This document shows positions 53,794 through 62,202 of a stretch of 64,000 nucleotides of DNA, in pieces (position 1 is the first letter of the stretch; each line of letters begins with the position of its first letter). This DNA comes from Streptomyces viridiviolaceus (lineage in GTDB: Bacteria > Actinomycetota > Actinomycetes > Streptomycetales > Streptomycetaceae). Under the pieces are notes generated by a model, which was given only the letters and a program-made list of their open reading frames with translations, searched no databases and was not told where the DNA came from. A program made the position numbers and the translations under genes. The DNA lies in the NCBI RefSeq assembly GCF_014650995.1, contig NZ_BMWA01000018.1, positions 116,349-180,348 of the forward strand. Direction: 5' to 3'.

Positions 53794-53982
53794 ATGCCCA
53801 CGTCCCGTCTGGAGGCGGGCGGACAGGGCGCCACCCGTGCACTGGCCGCACTCAACACCGTCCTCACCACAGCCGACCTGGCACGGCTCAACAAGCAGGT
53901 CGACAGCTGGCGGCGGCTGCCGGAGGACGTGGCGCGCGACTACCTGGAGTCCAGGAAGCTCCTGGCGCCCTCGGGGGAGTGA
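53794..53982 (+). pseudogene. C-terminal relic of a glycine betaine/osmoprotectant-binding protein
   Basis: ALNTVLTTADLARLNKQVDS, then LPEDVARDYLESRKLL and a stop, matches the C-terminal helices of ProX/OpuAC-type binding proteins (LxxxLTTxDLxxLNxxVxxxxxDPxxVAxxWLxxxGLL). The body of the gene is missing. It is joined head-on to the MmcQ relic, probably through deletion of the intervening DNA. Confidence 0.6.
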
Positions 53983-54013
53983 GGCGGCCGGGCCGGGTCC
54001 GGGGCGCCGTCGC

Positions 54014-54754
54014 TCAGCCGATGTCGTACACGTCGAGGCGGCCGCACATACCGAACCGGCCCCGGACGGTGGGCTGTTCGGTCCGTAGTCTCGCCTGCGC
54101 AAGATGGTCCGCGTCGCCGCGCTCGAGACGGTCGAGCTGTGCGCCGGTCGCCGCGGACGCGGCGGCCGCCCCGTCCTGCCAGCGTCCGCGCCACCGGCCG
54201 ACCAGTGGCCGCACCAGCGCCGCGGCGGCCCGGTGGAACGCCGCCAGCGGCTCCAGATCCCCGGCCTCGGTCGCCTTGCGCAGTGCCGCAAAACCCTCAA
54301 GGGCCAGATCACGGCGGTGGCGGGCCGCCGCTTCCAACTCCTCCTCGGAGCCCGCCTCCGGCAGAGCGATGGCCGCACGGTAGGCGACGAGGTCGGCAAG
54401 CAGATGGGGCGGCAGCGTCAGGACCGCGTCGCCCGCCTCCGGCAGACCGCAGTTCTGCATCAGCACGACGATGGTCAGGCCTCCCTCGTTGACCAGCCGG
54501 TGGATCGTGCCCGGCGTGAACCACACCAGCGCGCCCGGCGTCAGCTCGGTCTGCTCGAACCCGGATGCCGTCAGGGTCTGCACCGCGCCCCGGCCGCCGG
54601 TCACGGCGTACCCCTCCGAACAGCTCAGATGAACATGGGGCGTGCCGCCGCGCAGGCCGTCGGCGGCCGGCCAGTCGTACACCCGCAGCCGGGAGACGCC
54701 GATCCCGCCGGGCAGGCCGTCGTACGCGACGGATGTGTCGGCCCTGCTCGCCAT
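54014..54754 (-). CDS. Cupin-domain protein
   Basis: 246 residues from ATG 54754 behind GAAGGAG. The N-terminal cupin (about 20-115) has HVHLSCSEGYAVTGGRGAVQ and LTPGALVWFTPGTIHRLVNE, with metal-binding-type His residues. The C-terminal half is helical (AALRKATEAGDLEPLAAFHR) and of unknown role. Gene order and the operator at about 54814 place it in the same regulon as the ThuA operon; it may act on or sense a sugar intermediate. Confidence 0.85.
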   Translation of the reverse strand: MASRADTSVAYDGLPGGIGVSRLRVYDWPAADGLRGGTPHVHLSCSEGYAVTGGRGAVQTLTASGFEQTELTPGALVWFTPGTIHRLVNEGGLTIVVLMQNCGLPEAGDAVLTLPPHLLADLVAYRAAIALPEAGSEEELEAAARHRRDLALEGFAALRKATEAGDLEPLAAFHRAAAALVRPLVGRWRGRWQDGAAAASAATGAQLDRLERGDADHLAQARLRTEQPTVRGRFGMCGRLDVYDIG

Positions 54755-54813
54755 GGGAAACTCCTTCGGTCGCCCGGGGTGCAGGCCGGGAGGCGACGGC
54801 GTAAAACGGTACG

Positions 54814-54827
54814 GCAAGCGCTTTCTG
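54814..54827. promoter_or_regulatory. LacI-type operator before the cupin gene
   Basis: GCAAGCGCTTTCTG: right half and centre identical to the other two sites, left half with two mismatches. It lies 60 bp upstream of the cupin start. Confidence 0.7.
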
Positions 54828-54886
54828 TCTGGAAGCTAGGCCCTCTCGGCGAGACGGTCAAGAGCCCGTGCGTGAGCAGACACATG

Positions 54887-55112
54887 TCAGTTCGTCAGCC
54901 GCCCTGGCAGCCAGCGCAGTTGCGCGGCCTCCTGGAACACGCCGCCGCCCTCGCTGTCGTCGAAGCCGTAAGACCTCGATCTGCTTGTCCTCGTGGGCAC
55001 AGGTGTTGAACGCGGCGATAACCGTCGACGGCGGGCACATCCGGTCCTCCAGCGCCACGGAGAACAGCGTGGGCGCGCGGCCCCGCGCCGCGAAGTGCAC
55101 GCCGTCGAAAGG
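54887..55112 (-). pseudogene. C-terminal relic of acetylxylan esterase
   Basis: Minus strand FDGVHFAARGRAPTLFSVAL, then EDRMCPPSTVIAAFN and KQIEV, matches the end of the AXE1-type acetylxylan esterase (NFAxRxxAPxLFSVGLxDxVCPPSTVFAAYN). At IEV an extra T (GTCTTACGG) shifts the frame; the continuation YGFDDSEGGGVFQEAAQLRW reads in the next frame to the stop. The N-terminal three quarters are absent. Deacetylation of xylan would have fitted the xylanase genes downstream. Confidence 0.75.
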
Positions 55113-55202
55113 TCGTGATCAACGTCGCCTCCACGGAACCTGCGCCCGCACACAGCACGGATCGGCTCCCACCCAGCGCGTTGTACGCGGCGACGGCCCT
55201 CC

Positions 55203-55560
55203 GTGCGGGCTGTCATCTTCTACGTCGGTTCCCTGACCGTCCTGCTGTCCGTCCTCAGCTGGACCCACTACACCCCGGGTGCCAGCCCCTTCGTGCAGTT
55301 CTTCGCCCAGGTCGGCATCCCGATGGCATCCGGCATCATGAACTTCGTCGTGCTGACCGCCGCCCTCTCCTCCTGTAACTCGGGCATGTTCTCCACCGGC
55401 CGGATGCTGCGCGGACTCGCCCGCAACGGCGAGGCGCCGCGCGCGCTGGGCAAACTCAGCGCGCCAACTGCCGCTGCCCGCATGGGGGATGTCCACCCTG
55501 GTGATGGTGTCGGCGTGATCGTCAACAGGGTCTCGCCGGACAATGCGTTTGAACTCGAGC
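55203..55560 (+). pseudogene. Amino acid permease relic
   Basis: RAVIFYVGSLTVLLSVLSWT, then YTPGASPFVQFFAQVGIPMA and MNFVVLTAALSSCNSGMFST, is the middle of an AAT-family permease (CycA type). After about 55480 the homologous text moves to another frame (GMSTLVMVSA) and back (GVIVNRVSPDNAFE), then ends at about 55560. Both ends of the gene are missing. Confidence 0.75.
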
Positions 55561-55893
55561 GATTTCTGCGAGGCCACGGTGGCGACCCGACGGCTACTGT
55601 AGCGGCAGTGTTTCGGCGGTCATCCCGGAAAACGGGGCAACGGGGCGCACCTCTTTTGGAGGGGCCGAAGCGTCTCGGGAAGAGCAGCCGGGGAGAAGCT
55701 GAAAAGCAGCATTGCCGCAGAGTCGGCGCCCAGGCCGCAGGACCGGACGGTGGTCCGCTGGGGCGGAATGTCGGTCACAGGGGTTAGCCTCGAGCTCTCC
55801 GACAACGGCTCCTGCTACTGAAGCTGAACTCGTGATGTCTCGCGGGGCGAAGCGGTACCGCTCAGCTCTCCTGCGGTGGACGCCATTCGTAGG
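55561..55893. other. Intergenic region, nothing supportable
   Basis: Short Arg/Gly-rich frames only. It is the junction between the permease relic and the DUF5959 gene. Confidence 0.3.
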
Positions 55894-56319
55894 TCATGGG
55901 GCCTCACTGGGCCAGGTCTGCCGGACCTGCTCCAGTCGGTCCTGGTGCTCGTCTATCCAGTTCTCCTGCGGCTGGATCCACAGCAGCGCAGTAAGGCGGT
56001 CAGGATCGAGGATTGTTATGGCAAGAGAGCGGTCCTCTTGCATGCGGAGAACCAGATTCAGCCCGCGATGGCCACCTATGCTCGCGCCCGTGCCCGGAGC
56101 GAGGCCAGTCAGCTCCTGCTGCCAAGCGTCGAGGTCCCGCTGGAAGAGATAGAGCTCTAGCCGGGCATCGACGAAGCTGGCGTGCGCCAAGACCTCAGCC
56201 TGGAGAACGTCGTTAGTCGTCAGCGCATCGTGCTTGTAGCGGCCGGTTACGCGAACGATGCAGCGGTCGCCATCCGCGTCCTCCAAGTGGATCAGGTCCA
56301 CCGCGCCTGGTTCGGTCAT
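55894..56319 (-). CDS. DUF5959-like protein
   Basis: 141 residues from ATG 56319. VDLIHLEDADGDRCIVRVTG, then DVLQAEVLAHASFVDARLEL, FQRDLDAWQQELTGLAPGTG and LVLRMQEDRSLAITILDPD follow the DUF5959 pattern (an acidic beta-rich protein of Streptomyces). Function unknown. An upstream in-frame opening at 56949 has no family sequence. Single-gene unit. Confidence 0.8.
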   Translation of the reverse strand: MTEPGAVDLIHLEDADGDRCIVRVTGRYKHDALTTNDVLQAEVLAHASFVDARLELYLFQRDLDAWQQELTGLAPGTGASIGGHRGLNLVLRMQEDRSLAITILDPDRLTALLWIQPQENWIDEHQDRLEQVRQTWPSEAP

Positions 56320-56622
56320 CGCCGGCCTCGCTCTCTCTGGTGCTGATCGGGCGTGTGCATCCTGCCTCATCAGGGTTCGGGCGAACCTCACAGCCCCAGG
56401 CGGAGAAACGCCGTCACGTTGCGAAAGCCAGGCCGGTGCCCGAGAGCCAGCTGCCGTCAAGCGCTGGTCAGGCCGGGGTTGCGCGCCTAACCCCTGCATC
56501 AAGGACCCTGGCGTCGCCCTGTCCGGGACGCCTCCCGAGACGCAAGGGCTGAGGAGCGTCCGCGCTCCGCCATCCACTGCACGCGGATCCGCCGCGTGCC
56601 CGAACCCTGGGGGGAACCGCTC

Positions 56623-56805
56623 GTGTCCACGCTCGCTCTGCTCGTCGTGCTGCTCCTGCTCCTTGTCGGCCTGCTCTTCCTCGGGGCTCTCGGCTACCTC
56701 GTCCACCGCCACCCGGCGCTCGCCCGGCCGCTGACGGTGGTCCTGACCGGCGCCGGGGTCCTGGTCGCCCTCGTCGTCGGCGTCGCTCAGGCCGGGCCAC
56801 GGTGA
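56623..56805 (+). CDS. Small membrane protein, two helices
   Basis: 60 residues from GTG 56623, GGGGGGAA upstream. Two membrane helices (TLALLVVLLLLLVGLLFLGA and PLTVVLTGAGVLVALVVGVA) separated by YLVHRHPALAR. An earlier in-frame GTG at 56596 is possible. No recognised family. Confidence 0.55.
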   Translation: MSTLALLVVLLLLLVGLLFLGALGYLVHRHPALARPLTVVLTGAGVLVALVVGVAQAGPR

Positions 56806-57020
56806 CGGGTGCCGGCTACCCGGCGCAGGGCTCTGACCTGCGGCGGTCGGGCCCCTGGTTGGCTTCGTGCACGTCCAGCGGCGGCGTTTGTCATCTGCGT
56901 CTACTACAGTTCCGTGTGGGCCGTGACTGGCGCTGAGGTGGTGCACCACCGGGGAGCGGTCTGACGAGATGTCGTTGCCGGGCGCCTGGGCGAGTGGTCA
57001 GCAACGCCTGGAGGGCAACG

Positions 57021-57878
57021 ATGTCCGCGACGCAGACGGCCCGGCTCATGGACGGCACCGGCCTCGCCAAACGCATCGTCGACGAGGCCGCTGCCAGGGC
57101 GGCGGAGATCTCACGACGCACGGGGACCAGTCCCTGTTTGGCGACGGTGCTGGTGGGAGAGGATCCCGCGTCGGCCACGTACGTCCGCATGAAACGGGCG
57201 CGGTGTGCGAAGGCAGGCATCCAGTCCCGGCATATCGGTCTGCCCGCCACGACCACGACCGCCGAACTGATTGACACCCTTGCCGGTCTGTCCGGCGATC
57301 CGGACATGCACGGCATCCTGCTCCAGCACCCGTGCGGCCGGCACATCGACGAGCGGGCGGCGTTCGAGGCCATCGCTCCGCAGAAGGATGTCGACGGCGT
57401 CACCATGCAGTCCTTCGCCGCGATGAGCTTCGGTCTGCCGGGCTTCGTCTCCTGCACTCCGGGCGGGATCATGCGGCTGCTGGAGGCGTACGACGTCGAC
57501 CTCGCCGGCAAGCACGCCGTCGTGGTGGATCGCAGCGCCATCCTCGGCATCGGAGTCGGTGAGGTCCAGTCCGGTGAGGAGGGTTCGTTCGGGCGTGCCG
57601 CCGGGCTTCTCCGCACCTGGGTGGAGGTCTCGGACGGCCTGGACGCGGGCTTCGCAGCCGGGGTACCAGGCGGGGCGGGCCGGGGCGGTGGCGAGGGCAC
57701 GGCGCAGCGCGGACTCACCCGTTCCTTGGTGGCAGGCCCCATCAGGCGCGGGTCCAGCGCTGGTTGCTGCCGTTCGAGCAGGAGTAGAGCTGGATCAGGG
57801 TGCCGTTGGCGGTGCCGCCTGCGACGGCGTCGAGGCAGCGGCCGGACTGGACGCCGACGATGGACCCGTCGGAGTTGA
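57021..57878 (+). pseudogene. folD: FolD, truncated in the NADP domain
   Basis: From ATG 57021 (GGAGGG 5 bp upstream) the protein is 5,10-methylenetetrahydrofolate dehydrogenase/cyclohydrolase: catalytic Lys in TYVRMKR, LLQHPCG (usual VQLPLP), the KDVDG Asp and the start of the NADP site, KHAVVVDRSAILG. After ILGIGVG (about nt 57560) the homology stops; the remaining 100 residues are Arg/Gly-rich chance sequence antisense to the xylanase gene. About 110 C-terminal residues, including most of the dinucleotide fold, are lost. Atypical residues (DRSAILG for GRSxIVG) suggest decay had begun. Very probably not functional; another folD must exist elsewhere. Confidence 0.85.
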
Positions 57879-59172
57879 GGCGCCATTTCTGGTTGTCGCC
57901 GCCCCAGCAGCTGTAGATCTGGACCTTGGTGCCGTTGCCGGTGCCGGCAGCGTCCAGGCACTTGTTGCCGTAGACCCTGAGCTCGCCGGCGGCGGTGTAC
58001 GTCCACTGCTGGTTGGTGCCGTTGTTGCAGTCCCACAGCTGGAGCTGGGTGCCATCGGTGGTGCTGGTGCCGGGCACGTCCAGGCAGCGGCCCGAACCGA
58101 CGCCCTTGATCGGTCCGGAATCCCAAGGCGGTATGGTGGAACCGCCGTTGAGCGCGTCGAGGACGGCGGTGTAGGCGGGCTTCTTGCTGCCGTCACCGTT
58201 GAACAGCAGCGGCGTGTCCTGCGATCGCCAGGAGTCGGTGTCGCGCACACCCCAGACGGTGATGCCGAGGCAGCGCGGGACGGCCAGGCAGTCGTTGGTC
58301 ACGTTGGCGTAGGTCGTGGCCGGGGCGCCCTGGATGTCAAGTTCGGTGATGGCCACGTCGACGCCGAGGGCGGCGAAGTTCTGCAGGGTGGTGCGGAAGT
58401 TGCTGTTGTAGGGGCTGCCGCTGTTGAAGTGCGCCTGGAAACCGACGCAATCGATCGGCACGCCGCGCTGCTTGAAGTCCCGGACCATGGCGTACATGGC
58501 CTGGGTCTTGGCCCAGGTCCAGTTCTCGACGTTGTAGTCGTTGTAGCAGAGCTTGGCGGCCGGGTCGGCGGCGCGCGCGGTGCGGAAGGCGACCTCGATC
58601 CAGTCGTTGCCGGTGCGCTGCAGGTTGGAGTCGCGCCGGGCGCCCGTGCTGCCGTCGGCGAAGGCCTCGTTCACGACGTCCCACTGGGCGATCTTGCCCT
58701 TGTAGTGGCCCATCACGCCGTTGATGTGGTCGATCATCGCCTGGCGCAGTGTGCTGCCGCTGAGGCTCTGCATCCAGGCGGGCTGCTGGGAGTGCCAGGC
58801 CAGGGTGTGACCGCGCACCTGCTTGCCGTTCTGAACGGCCCAGTTGTAGACGCGGTCAGCGGCGGTGAAGTTGAACTGGCCGCGCTGCGGTTCGGTGGCG
58901 TCGATCTTCATCTCATTCTCGGCCGTCACCGAATTGAACTCGCGGTTCGCGATCGTCGTGTACGCCGGGTCGCCCAGCCTGCCCGAGGCGATGGCGGTGC
59001 CGAAGTAGCGGCCGCTCTGCGCGGCCGCGGCGCCGAGCGTGCTCTCGGCGGCGTGTGCGGTCGGCGGCGCGACCAGTGCGGCGGCCGCACCGAGGACGCC
59101 GACGAGCAGCGCCAACAGCAGGCCGCGGATCTTCCGGCCGACAACGGGTCTGGGAAGGGCATACGAGCCCAT
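57742..59172 (-). CDS. xlnA: GH10 endo-1,4-beta-xylanase with C-terminal CBM13
   Basis: 476 residues from ATG 59172 behind GGAGG. Sec signal peptide (IRGLLLALLVGVLGAAAALV, AHA site). GH10 domain about 45-345 with acid/base Glu in WDVVNEAF and nucleophile Glu in AITELDIQG. Linker, then a ricin-type CBM13 (about 355-476) with three QxW repeats (GTNQQWTY, DNQKWRLN, SNQRWTRA). Length and text are close to S. lividans XlnA (477 residues). It cleaves the xylan backbone outside the cell. Convergent with, and overlapping, the truncated folD frame. Confidence 0.95.
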   Translation of the reverse strand: MGSYALPRPVVGRKIRGLLLALLVGVLGAAAALVAPPTAHAAESTLGAAAAQSGRYFGTAIASGRLGDPAYTTIANREFNSVTAENEMKIDATEPQRGQFNFTAADRVYNWAVQNGKQVRGHTLAWHSQQPAWMQSLSGSTLRQAMIDHINGVMGHYKGKIAQWDVVNEAFADGSTGARRDSNLQRTGNDWIEVAFRTARAADPAAKLCYNDYNVENWTWAKTQAMYAMVRDFKQRGVPIDCVGFQAHFNSGSPYNSNFRTTLQNFAALGVDVAITELDIQGAPATTYANVTNDCLAVPRCLGITVWGVRDTDSWRSQDTPLLFNGDGSKKPAYTAVLDALNGGSTIPPWDSGPIKGVGSGRCLDVPGTSTTDGTQLQLWDCNNGTNQQWTYTAAGELRVYGNKCLDAAGTGNGTKVQIYSCWGGDNQKWRLNSDGSIVGVQSGRCLDAVAGGTANGTLIQLYSCSNGSNQRWTRA

Positions 59173-60212
59173 GACTGTGCCTCCAGGGTAGAAATCACGG
59201 AAGGACTGAATCGCAGGGGATTGCGTCGTCCGCTCCCACGCGGCAGACGGACGGGGCGGGCCGGAGCCCGGGCAGCACGAATCACCGGACACCGCGGTCA
59301 TGGGACCGGGACGATCTCAACGGGCACGGGCCGCACACGGTCGGCCCGTCGGGTGACGTACGGCGGGCGGCAGCGGGTGTTCCGACACAGGCATGCGGGT
59401 ACTCCATCGCGGCTCAGCCGGGGGACCGCCACGCGGCGTCGCGTACCTCTCCAACTGCGCGAAGAGCAGCATGCGCTGGCGCGAACCTCACCGGAACGAA
59501 ACGGGTGGCGCAGGTGCTGTGGTGCGCGGATCTGGCGTACAGCTGTGCGTGGATCTGCCGTGCAGCACGGATCGCCCAGGGCCGATGAAGTTCGAAAGCG
59601 CGAACCATGGCCCATTTCTAGACAGGGATGATTGAGGGATTGATGATGGATCGTCAATACTTCCCGCAGAAAAATTTCCGTTCCTCATTCGAAACTTTCG
59701 GAATCCCCGGTGAGCCGGACGGCGCCCTCGTCGGCCGTGTTGTAGGGCTGGGGTCGGGGCCGGAGTGAGTGTGCGGATGCCGCTTGGAGCGGCGGTCCGC
59801 CGAGAGCGTCGGCTTCCCCGCTCAGAATGTTTCGGCGTTGATGGCGATACATGCGAGAGGGATTGACGCCGTTCACCGGGTCCCTATCATTCAGGTTGCT
59901 CGACACTTCGACCTTTGTCCGATATCACGAACACGTCGAGTCGCTTCATTGCGCAGCAGAGCAACTCCGGGTCACGCCGTCCGGACGCAGAGCCGCAGGG
60001 AGTCGTGTCCTATGCGTATGTCATGGCCTTGTCAATCTCGTTCTCGCCGCCTTCTTCGATCGTGCCAACCCGGCGCTGGGCGGTTCGGTCCGCGTCAGGC
60101 GGTTCGCCGGCACGGACCGCCGCACACCGCACTACACCGCACCACCCCGACAGTCCGGACAACCTCTGACGAGGCCGACCGGAACCGCCTACTCAAGGTT
60201 GAGGAAGTCCCC
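59173..60212. other. 1-kb divergent control region
   Basis: Between the divergent GH10 and GH62 genes. No gene is supportable. It holds the CGAAA palindrome at 59690-59700 and half-sites (TTCGAAAGCG at 59591-59600; GAACGAAACG near 59490). TTGACG (minus strand, about 59655) is a possible -35. The distance of over 450 bp to the GH10 start implies a long leader or additional promoter. Confidence 0.5.
59690..59700. promoter_or_regulatory. CGAAA-C-TTTCG operator palindrome
   Basis: Perfect 5-bp arms around a central C (CGAAACTTTCG). The same motif type, CGAAA repeats, is known upstream of Streptomyces xylanase genes and repeats in this window upstream of GH11. Confidence 0.7.
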
Positions 60213-61631
60213 ATGCACAGAGCAAGTTTCAGCCGCAGGCATCCGTCTGTGGTGCTCGCCGCCGTGGTTGCGGCCCTGGCCGCGTTGGCGGCGATGCTCG
60301 TCGCCGCCCCAGCTCAGGCGGCCTCCAGCGGCGCCTTGCGCGGTGCTGGTTCCGGCCGGTGTCTCGATGTGCCGGGCGCCAGCCAGACCAACGGCACGTA
60401 CCTGCAGATCTACGACTGCTGGGGCGGGACCAACCAGCAGTGGACGTTGACGGACGGCAACCAGCTCACCGTGTACGGCAACAAGTGCCTGGACGTTCCG
60501 GGCCACGCCACCACGGCCGGTACCCGGGTGCAGATCTGGACCTGTTCCGGCGGTGCGAACCAGCAGTGGCGCCTGAACTCCGACGGCACGGTCGTCGGCG
60601 TGGAGTCCGGGCTGTGCCTCGAGGCTGCGGGCGCCGGTACGGCCAATGGCACGGCGGTGCAGATCGGGACGTGCAACGGTGGCAGCAACCAGAAGTGGAC
60701 CGGCCTGTCCGCGCCGGGGGGCGGCGCGTGTTCTCTTCCGTCGACGTACCGGTGGACGTCGACGGGTGTGCTGGCGCAGCCGGCGAACGGGTGGGCCGCG
60801 GTGAAGGACTTCACCACCGTGACGCACAACGGCAAGCACCTGGTCTACGCGTCCAACTTCTCGGGAACGTCGTACGGCTCGATGATGTTCAGTCCCTTCA
60901 CGAACTGGTCGGACATGGCGTCGGCCGGCCAGACCGGGATGAGCCAGGCCGCGGTGGCGCCCACGCTGTTCTACTTCGAGCCGAAGAACATCTGGGTGCT
61001 GGCGTACCAGTGGGGTGCCTGGCCCTTCATCTACCGCACGTCGAGCGACCCGACCAACCCCAACGGCTGGTCCGCTCCGCAGCCGCTGTTCACCGGAAGC
61101 ATCCCCGACTCCGACACTGGACCGATCGACCAGACCCTGATCGCCGACGGCCAGAACATGTACCTGTTCTTCGCCGGTGACAACGGCAAGATCTACCGAG
61201 CGAGCATGCCGATCGGGAACTTCCCGGGCAACTTCGGCTCGTCGTACACGACGATCATGAGCGACACGAAGGCCAACCTGTTCGAGGCGCCGCAGGTCTA
61301 CAAGGTTCAGGGCCAGAACCAGTACCTGATGATCGTCGAGGCGATGGGCGCGAACGGGCGCTACTTCCGCTCGTTCACGGCCTCCAGCCTGAGCGGCTCG
61401 TGGACCCCGCAGGCCGCCACCGAGAGCAACCCCTTCGCGGGCAAGGCCAACAGCGGTGCCACCTGGACCAACGACATCAGCCACGGTGACCTGGTCCGCA
61501 ACAACCCCGACCAGACCATGACCATCGACCCCTGCAACCTGCAGTTCCTCTACCAGGGAAAGTCCCCCACCGCGGGCGGTGACTACAACCGACTGCCGTG
61601 GCGGCCGGGTGTCCTCACCCTGCAACGCTGA
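60213..61631 (+). CDS. GH62 alpha-L-arabinofuranosidase with N-terminal CBM13
   Basis: 472 residues from ATG 60213 with GAGGA upstream. Signal peptide (VVLAAVVAALAALAAMLVAA, AQA site). CBM13 about 40-165 with three QxW repeats (TNQQWTL, ANQQWRL, SNQKWTG). The GH62 domain (about 170-472) has YRWTSTGVLAQPANGWAAVK, MMFSPFTNWSDMASAGQTGM and DTGPIDQTLIADGQNMYLFF, with the catalytic-type acids in KDFT, IDQT and FEAPQVYK. It removes arabinose side chains from arabinoxylan, complementing the xylanases either side. Matches the S. coelicolor/S. lividans secreted enzyme in length and order of domains. Confidence 0.95.
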   Translation: MHRASFSRRHPSVVLAAVVAALAALAAMLVAAPAQAASSGALRGAGSGRCLDVPGASQTNGTYLQIYDCWGGTNQQWTLTDGNQLTVYGNKCLDVPGHATTAGTRVQIWTCSGGANQQWRLNSDGTVVGVESGLCLEAAGAGTANGTAVQIGTCNGGSNQKWTGLSAPGGGACSLPSTYRWTSTGVLAQPANGWAAVKDFTTVTHNGKHLVYASNFSGTSYGSMMFSPFTNWSDMASAGQTGMSQAAVAPTLFYFEPKNIWVLAYQWGAWPFIYRTSSDPTNPNGWSAPQPLFTGSIPDSDTGPIDQTLIADGQNMYLFFAGDNGKIYRASMPIGNFPGNFGSSYTTIMSDTKANLFEAPQVYKVQGQNQYLMIVEAMGANGRYFRSFTASSLSGSWTPQAATESNPFAGKANSGATWTNDISHGDLVRNNPDQTMTIDPCNLQFLYQGKSPTAGGDYNRLPWRPGVLTLQR

Positions 61632-61735
61632 CCTTCCCGGTCCACAGTGACCGTGATGTGGTGCGGTCTGCGGGCGTGTGGGCGAGTTGTTCATGGCATG
61701 GGCGATTCCCCCTGCTGACCGACACTCACCGCCTT

Positions 61736-61770
61736 GAGGAACCCCAGCCGTCCTGCGGCAGGGGTTCCTC
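61736..61770. terminator. Terminator hairpin after GH62
   Basis: GAGGAACCCC and GGGGTTCCTC (perfect 10-bp arms), loop of 15 bases, about 105 bp past the stop. Confidence 0.8.
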
Positions 61771-61852
61771 TCACCCCGGTGCCGTTGTCGCGCCCTGGTC
61801 CGTCTTCGAAGAGGTCCAGGCGCTTGGACCCCGCTACCGGATCCAGTCGGTT

Positions 61853-61863
61853 CGAAAGTTTCG
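61853..61863. promoter_or_regulatory. CGAAA-G-TTTCG operator palindrome
   Basis: CGAAAGTTTCG, perfect arms, within the longer TTCGAAAGTTTCGA. 340 bp upstream of the GH11 start. Confidence 0.7.
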
Positions 61864-61980
61864 ATCATAGTTCACGTGCTTGCGATGAGTTCCCTCTCCA
61901 TCTCATTCCATCCCTCGCGAAGGTTCGCGTCGGGCGTAGCTTGACCAGTGAAGATGTACTGGCCGAGATCTCTTCTGGTT

Positions 61981-62009
61981 CGGAAAACATTTCCGAAAGA
62001 GTGTCGAAA
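61981..62009. promoter_or_regulatory. Compound operator upstream of GH11
   Basis: CGGAAA-ACA-TTTCCG (perfect 6-bp arms, 61981-61995) is followed by two CGAAAG half-sites at 61994-61999 and 62004-62009, one helical turn apart. Such CGAAA repeats are described for xylanase control in S. lividans. Confidence 0.7.
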
Positions 62010-62202
62010 GTGTTGACTATGTCATGTGCCTTACAAAGACTGTGGCCACCGAACGACAGGAGACCGTCGTTCCCCTCGCGTCATGTGACCGGGGATGGCG
62101 GTCGGTCGTTGCGGCACGACGACGGGCGACCCCGCCGTGTTCCGTGCAAGGCCGCGGGCAGCAGAAGCCGCCCGCCCCCACCAGCCTTCATCGGGAGGAC
62201 GC

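Larger units (their letters stand above)
61632..62202. other. GH62-GH11 intergenic region
   Basis: Holds the GH62 terminator, then two operator elements and the GH11 ribosome binding site (GGGAGGA). No gene is seen. Confidence 0.5.
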
